Assembly: GCF_024323335.1 (NCBI RefSeq)
Contig: NC_066584.1
Coordinates: forward strand, 420,027,819-420,091,818
Reading direction: 5' to 3'
Source: Lathyrus oleraceus
Lineage: Eukaryota > Streptophyta > Magnoliopsida > Fabales > Fabaceae
DNA length: 64,000 nucleotides
Shown here: piece after piece, positions 59,409-64,000 of the stretch
Numbering within the stretch: the first letter of the stretch is position 1
Layout of the letters: each line of letters begins with the position of its first letter
Made by a program: the position numbers and the translations under genes
Notes under the pieces: generated by a model
Database searches by the model: none
What the model was told of the DNA's origin: nothing
Seen by the model: only the letters and a program-made list of their open reading frames with translations

Positions 59409-60206
59409 TGAAGACAGTTGACCTCTTGCTGGTCCATCTTCCCTGAGCGAGTCTCTCCTAGCGCTCTCTAGGTTGGGGTTTTGGTTGTTGTTTGCTGTTA
59501 TTTATTGCATTCATTTATTGATTGTTTGCATTTATGTGTGCATTAATGTTTGCATTCATTCATATTCATCTGTGCTGGCTGTGCTGTGTTTCTCTGTTTG
59601 GGGTGGGAGTTCCATTAGGTAAAAGGCCCAATACCCAGGCTATGAGTGAAATCTAGGAAACCTAGGAATAGAGTGATTCATGGGAAGCGGGTGGTATGCG
59701 CCACTTAGCGGAACATTGACATCACGAGCAGTTCAGACCCTGGTGGGGTATTATCGTTACATACTTCGGGTGTGTATATGATGGTATTCTGTGAAAGGTT
59801 ATTTATGCTGCGTTTCTCTCGACCTTACCCTGGCCTAGATGACACCCGTGAGTGGGGAGGGAATGATCATTTTTACAGGTACAGTTGGTGACTTGACGGT
59901 GACTTGTTGGTGACTTGTGCTCCTGTTGGTGACTTGGTTCCTCAGATTGGGTTCAGATGACAGTTTATCAGTTGACTTTGGGTTTCAGATGAATTGTGGT
60001 TCCGAGATCGAGCCAAAGCTTTGATCCTGTGTTCAGAGATTGCACAGCCTGCCAGTCTTGTCTGCATCATGTGCATCATAACATGTTTATTTTCAAAAAG
60101 ATACGCAATAAAAAATTTTGGAAAAAAAGAAAAAAAAAGAGAAAAAACTAATCCCTGCATGCATATCATTTCTCAGGTACATTCCAGAGTCTGTTCACTG
60201 ATAGAG
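59409..60206 (+). other. 5' leader of element B
   Basis: A non-coding leader between primer site and ORF1. An A-rich run is at 60105-60150. TTTCTCAG at about 60169-60176 could be a splice acceptor, which is untested. Confidence 0.6.
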
Positions 60207-61847
60207 ATGGCAACGGTCCCAGAGCCGAAGCGGAAGACTTGCTCCTATAGCTTTCACCGTGAGCCTTTGACGTCTCTGATAGAGTTGGGTAACCTTGTAA
60301 CCAGTGATAATCTGAAGGGGTTCGGTGATCAGTATGGGGATATTCTGACACTGTTGAAGATGGTAGTCGATCCAGTGCCATTGCAGACTCTTCTTCAGTT
60401 TTACGACCCAGAGCTTCGTTGCTTCACTTTTCAGGATTACCAGGTGGCGCCTACTCTCGAGGAGTACTCCATTCTGTTGAATATTCCTATTCAGCATCAG
60501 GTTCCTTTCTTGGACGTGCCCAAGGAGGTTGACTTCAGAGTTATTGCTAGGGCTTTGCATCTGAGTGTCAAGGAGATTAGTGACAGTTGGAGGTCCAGTG
60601 GGGATGTTGTTGGGTTGTCTTCGAAGTTTCTGCTGAAGGTTGCTAGAGGGGAAGCAGAGAAGGGGGATTGGGAAGCTTTCCATGCCCAGCTTGCTGTTAT
60701 GATCTATGGGATCGTCTTGTTCCCGAGTATGCCCAACTTTGTGGACTATGCTGCAGTCTGTATTTTCATTGGAGGAAACCCGATTCCTACTCTGTTAGCT
60801 GACACTTATTATGCTATCCACAGTAGGCATGGTAAGGGTGGAGCTATCAGATGCTGCCTTCCGTTGTTGCTCAGATGGTTCATGTCTCTCCTGCCAGTCA
60901 GTGGACCTTTCGTAGAGGCTCAGAGCACTCATAGGTGGACTCAGAGAGTTATGTCTCTTACTTCATATGACATCAAATGGCAATCTTATCGGATGGATGT
61001 GCGTGATGTTATTATGAGTTGTGGAGAGTTCCGAAATGTGCCACTTGTAGGGACTAGGGGTTGCATCAATTACAACCCAGTTCTTTCTCTTCGCCAGTTA
61101 GGGTTCGTGATGAGTGTAAGACCACATGAAGCTGAGATAGCTGAGAGTGTGTATTTTGAGAAGCGAAGTGACCCTGCTAGATTGGAGCAGATAGGAAGAG
61201 CTTGGAAGTCTATTGGTGTTAAGGATGGAGCTGTCCTAGGGAAGAAGTTTGCCATTGCTATGCCTGATTACACTGATTGGGTGAAGAAGAGAGTGGAAAC
61301 TTTGCTGTTGCCCTATGATAGGATGAATCCGTTGCAAGTGCAGCCACCTTTGATCCTTGCTGAGAGTGTACTTGTTGAGCAGTACAAGCAAGCCCTGATG
61401 GAGAATCGTCGTCTGAAGGAGAAAGAGCAAGATGCCCAGATGGAGTTGTATCAAGCCAAAGCTGATAGGTTGAACCTGACTCATCAACTCAGAGATGCCC
61501 AGAGTGCAGATGTTGGTGGAGTAAGGAGCAAGAAGAGATCTTATGCAGAGATGGAGAATTTGTTGGATGCAGAGCACAGAGAGTGTTTGAGATTGCAGAG
61601 AGTTAAAGCCAGTTATTTGAAGAAGATCAGAGACTTGGAGAAGCAACTCAGAGATAAAGATGTCCAGCTGAAGAAGGAAGTCGACCAGAGACTTGCATCA
61701 GAGAACCAACTTGGAGCAGAAGTTGTAGAGCTTAGAAGACAGTTGAAAGAGAAGATTACTCCCTTGCCAGAATGTTCAGAGTGTGAACTGTTGATAGACC
61801 AGTGTCACTACTTGAAGACGCTCATTCCTGGAAGTCGCTTGTCTTAG
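60207..61847 (+). CDS. ORF1 protein of an Ogre-type element (plant mobile domain-like)
   Basis: This 546-residue frame has no stop and lies between primer site and gag, where Ogre elements carry their extra ORF1. The role of that protein is unknown. The start chosen is ATG 60207 (MATVPEPKRKTCSYSF); the frame is open upstream to 59994, but that part looks like leader. Residues about 1-385 look globular and contain FTFQDYQVAPTLEEYSILLN, a phrase typical of plant mobile domain proteins. Residues about 390-535 are charged and rich in Leu, Glu, Lys and Arg (ENRRLKEKEQ, KIRDLEKQLRDKDVQLKKEV), a likely coiled coil. A KKRSY cluster near 440 may be a nuclear signal. Gag follows after 402 bp. The domain call is from memory of the family. 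Confidence 0.85.
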   Translation: MATVPEPKRKTCSYSFHREPLTSLIELGNLVTSDNLKGFGDQYGDILTLLKMVVDPVPLQTLLQFYDPELRCFTFQDYQVAPTLEEYSILLNIPIQHQVPFLDVPKEVDFRVIARALHLSVKEISDSWRSSGDVVGLSSKFLLKVARGEAEKGDWEAFHAQLAVMIYGIVLFPSMPNFVDYAAVCIFIGGNPIPTLLADTYYAIHSRHGKGGAIRCCLPLLLRWFMSLLPVSGPFVEAQSTHRWTQRVMSLTSYDIKWQSYRMDVRDVIMSCGEFRNVPLVGTRGCINYNPVLSLRQLGFVMSVRPHEAEIAESVYFEKRSDPARLEQIGRAWKSIGVKDGAVLGKKFAIAMPDYTDWVKKRVETLLLPYDRMNPLQVQPPLILAESVLVEQYKQALMENRRLKEKEQDAQMELYQAKADRLNLTHQLRDAQSADVGGVRSKKRSYAEMENLLDAEHRECLRLQRVKASYLKKIRDLEKQLRDKDVQLKKEVDQRLASENQLGAEVVELRRQLKEKITPLPECSECELLIDQCHYLKTLIPGSRLS

Positions 61848-62249
61848 CTTACATTCCTGATGTTTATGTTAAGAATCACCCCCAGGCTTGTTGGGTGGGA
61901 TTCATTTGTTGTACTTTGTTTGGATCTTTGTTGACTTTGTTGTATGATCCTGTTGCTCATTTATAGATGAGATTGTTGGTTTCACTCTGTACTCTTTGCT
62001 CTTGTGTATGTTATCCATGTTGCTTGTGTATTGTTGCAGGTTGCCATCTTTTGAAGATGAATCAGGCTCTTTGAATGCCTGAGAAATGATCATTATCATG
62101 TGCATCATACGCATTACACGCATCATACTCATATCATATTGCATAACAGGTGTTCTTGCTCGCGACTTCTCACTCTGGTTCCTGCGTCAGGCAGGATAGC
62201 TGATCGAAGATCACACCGGTATTCAACCAGACTCAATCAACAGAGAAGT
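61848..62249 (+). other. Spacer between ORF1 and gag, element B
   Basis: 402 bp without a gene. It contains repeated CATCATAC/CATATCAT phrases, like the region just before gag in elements 1 and A. Confidence 0.6.
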
Positions 62250-64000
62250 ATGGATCAGGTTCAGACAGAGTTGGCTGAGATGAGGGCGAACATGGCCCAG
62301 CTTATGACAATGATGCAAGGGGTTGCGCAAGGTCAGGAGGAGCTTCGAGCCTTGGTTCAGAGACAAGAGACTGTGATTCAGACGTCCAACCGTGCTTCGC
62401 CTGCTGGGATCCCTGTTCATGAGAATATCAATGTTGTTGCTCCCGCTAATGACTATGCCGTGGGGGATGAACTCAGAGGAATAAGGATTAATGGACAGCC
62501 TCTCGCTGCTGAGACTGTCAATGTCAGAGCTACCCGGGCTTCAATTCGTCATCCAGCTCCGATTGTCGACAGACAAGAGGACATGTTCACACTGCTGAGT
62601 GAAGATGATGAGGTGGTCAGAGTTGAGGATAGGGATCGTAAGGTTGATGCCCTGGCTGAGAAGATTAGAGCGATGGAATGTCAGAACTCCCTCGGTTTTG
62701 ACGTGACCAATATGGGGTTGGTTGAAGGTTTGAGAATTCCTCACAAATTCAAAGCACCCACTTTCGACAAGTACAATGGCACTTCTTGCCCTCGGACCCA
62801 CGTGCAGGCTTATTATCGGAAAATCTCTGCGTATACAGATGATGAAAAGATGTGGATGTATTTTTTCCAAGATAGTCTATCTGGGGCTTCTTTGGATTGG
62901 TACATGGAACTGAAGAGAGATTCCATCCGATGCTGGAGAGACTTGGGTGAGGCCTTCCTAAGGCAGTATAAGCACAACATGGACATGGCACCGAGCCGGA
63001 CTCAGCTGCAGAGTCTTTGCCAGAAGTCTGGAGAGAGCTTTAAAGAGTACGCCCAGAGGTGGCGTGAATTGGCTGCGAGAGTTCAACCCCCTATGCTGGA
63101 AAGGGAGTTGACAGATATGTTCATTGGCACACTTCAAGGAGTATTCATGGACCGGATGGGAAGCTGCCCATTCAGTAGTTTTTCTGATGTAGTCATTTGT
63201 GGGGAGAGGACTGAGAGTTTGATCAAAGCTGGGAAGATCAATGATGCTAGTTCCTCGTCTTCCAAGAAACCTTTATCTGGGGCACCTCGCCGACGAGAGG
63301 GTGAGACTAATGCTGTTCAACACCGCAGAAATCAGAACAGAAGTCAGTATCGTCAGGTCGCTGCAGTGACTATTCCTGCACCTCAACAACGTCAACCTCC
63401 GCAACAACAACAGAGGGTTCAACAACAGATGCCACAACAACAACAGCAACAACGTCCGTATCAGCCGAGGCAGAGGATGCCTGATAGGCGTTTCGACCCA
63501 CTACCCATGACTTACGCCGAACTGTTACCCGAACTGCTCAAGTTAGGGTTTGTAGAGTTGCGTACGATGGCGCCATTGACAAAGATACCACCTGGGTATG
63601 ATGCCAATGTGCGATGTGACTTTTATTCTGGTGCGCCGGGGCAGCACATTGAGAACTGCAGGGCTTTCCATCATAAAGTCCAGGACTTGATTGATGCCAA
63701 GACTATCAATTTCGCTCCTGTACCGAATGTTGTGAATAACCCTATGCCTGCGCATGGTGCTCACCGGGTGAACTGCATTGAAGGGGTTGATGAAGATCTG
63801 ATTGTTAAAGTTAATGATGTTCAGACTTCTCTATTGGTTGTCAAGGGCCGTTTGCTGAATGGGGGTGTCTACCCGGGCTGTGATGAGGATTGTTTGGGCT
63901 GTGCAGAATCTGAGAATGGTTGTAAACAGTTGCGGGCTGGTATTCAGAGGTTGATTGACGAGGGTTGTGTTCAGTTTGCTCGGGCTGATAATAGAGATCG
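62250..64000 (+). CDS. gag (start of gag-pro) of element B, open to the window end
   Basis: Gag forms the cytoplasmic particle that packages element RNA. From ATG 62250 (MDQVQTELAEMRANMAQLM) the frame reads without a stop for 583 codons to the window end. Residues about 1-40 look helical. About 160-330 is the capsid-type region (PHKFKAPTFDKYNG, then WRELAARVQPPMLERELTDM). About 375-410 is Gln-rich. About 454-470 is the knuckle RCDFYSGAPGQHIENC, in which the usual first His is Tyr. It aligns with element 1 gag throughout, and the Cys-rich stretch near the end matches element 1 at 34730-34765. Protease and pol would lie beyond the window. I see no lesion, so element B may be intact. Confidence 0.9.
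   Translation, partial: MDQVQTELAEMRANMAQLMTMMQGVAQGQEELRALVQRQETVIQTSNRASPAGIPVHENINVVAPANDYAVGDELRGIRINGQPLAAETVNVRATRASIRHPAPIVDRQEDMFTLLSEDDEVVRVEDRDRKVDALAEKIRAMECQNSLGFDVTNMGLVEGLRIPHKFKAPTFDKYNGTSCPRTHVQAYYRKISAYTDDEKMWMYFFQDSLSGASLDWYMELKRDSIRCWRDLGEAFLRQYKHNMDMAPSRTQLQSLCQKSGESFKEYAQRWRELAARVQPPMLERELTDMFIGTLQGVFMDRMGSCPFSSFSDVVICGERTESLIKAGKINDASSSSSKKPLSGAPRRREGETNAVQHRRNQNRSQYRQVAAVTIPAPQQRQPPQQQQRVQQQMPQQQQQQRPYQPRQRMPDRRFDPLPMTYAELLPELLKLGFVELRTMAPLTKIPPGYDANVRCDFYSGAPGQHIENCRAFHHKVQDLIDAKTINFAPVPNVVNNPMPAHGAHRVNCIEGVDEDLIVKVNDVQTSLLVVKGRLLNGGVYPGCDEDCLGCAESENGCKQLRAGIQRLIDEGCVQFARADNRD

Overview
The window is plant nuclear DNA made almost entirely of nested LTR retrotransposons. 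I found no host gene, rRNA, tRNA or CRISPR array. The elements are Ty3/gypsy of the Tat/Ogre lineage. The signs are LTRs of 1.7 to 4.9 kb, a primer-binding site beginning TGGCGACT, a polypurine tract like GAATAGGGGCAGC, gag and protease in one frame, two RNase H domains, an extra ORF upstream of gag in one element, and long 3' untranslated regions full of tandem repeats. Such elements are typical of large legume genomes of tribe Fabeae (pea, vetch, lentil, grass pea). That taxon is an inference from the element type, not read from a marker gene.

Layout. 1-20593 holds one LTR family, called D here (starts TGTAAGACC, ends CCCCGCTACA): a minus fragment (D0, 1-1701), a plus LTR with primer site and leader (D1, 1702-7498), a minus LTR in pieces (D2, 7499-17961), a minus solo LTR inside D2 (D3, 9393-14321, target duplication ACCAC), a Ty1/copia-type solo LTR (14682-15678, target duplication TTAAA), and a deleted plus LTR (D4, 17962-20593). 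20594-22400 is the integrase end and 3' UTR of a plus-strand element. 22401-26988 is the LTR, polypurine tract and 3' UTR of a minus-strand element (C).

26989-59387 is a deep nest. An LTR of about 4.7 kb (LTR A) starts at 26989 and ends at 52268. It is split by element 1 (30308-42209), a complete insertion with two LTRs and target duplication GGTAT whose internal region has lost most of reverse transcriptase and integrase. An 8.64-kb stretch running from the gag gene of element 1, through its 3' LTR, into 865 bp of LTR A was then duplicated in tandem (34433-43074 and 43075-51717). After LTR A come a primer site, a leader and a gag-pro reading frame lacking capsid and protease. That frame is cut at 54629 by LTR B (54629-59387), which leads into element B: primer site, leader, intact ORF1 (60207-61847) and an open gag frame running off the window end.

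Relative order, read from what interrupts what: the integrase element before C; C before A; A before element 1; element 1 before the 8.64-kb duplication; A before B. On the left, D0 before D1 before D2 before D3, the copia LTR and D4.

The most interesting signal is structural. All four Tat LTR families carry, about 200 to 750 bp before the LTR end, small hairpins whose stems differ between families but stay complementary: an AGTA-loop hairpin and one or more two-hairpin modules. The 3' UTRs are arrays of short hairpins with constant loops and changing, compensated stems. This points to RNA structure under selection in these retrotransposons. All comparisons were made by eye.
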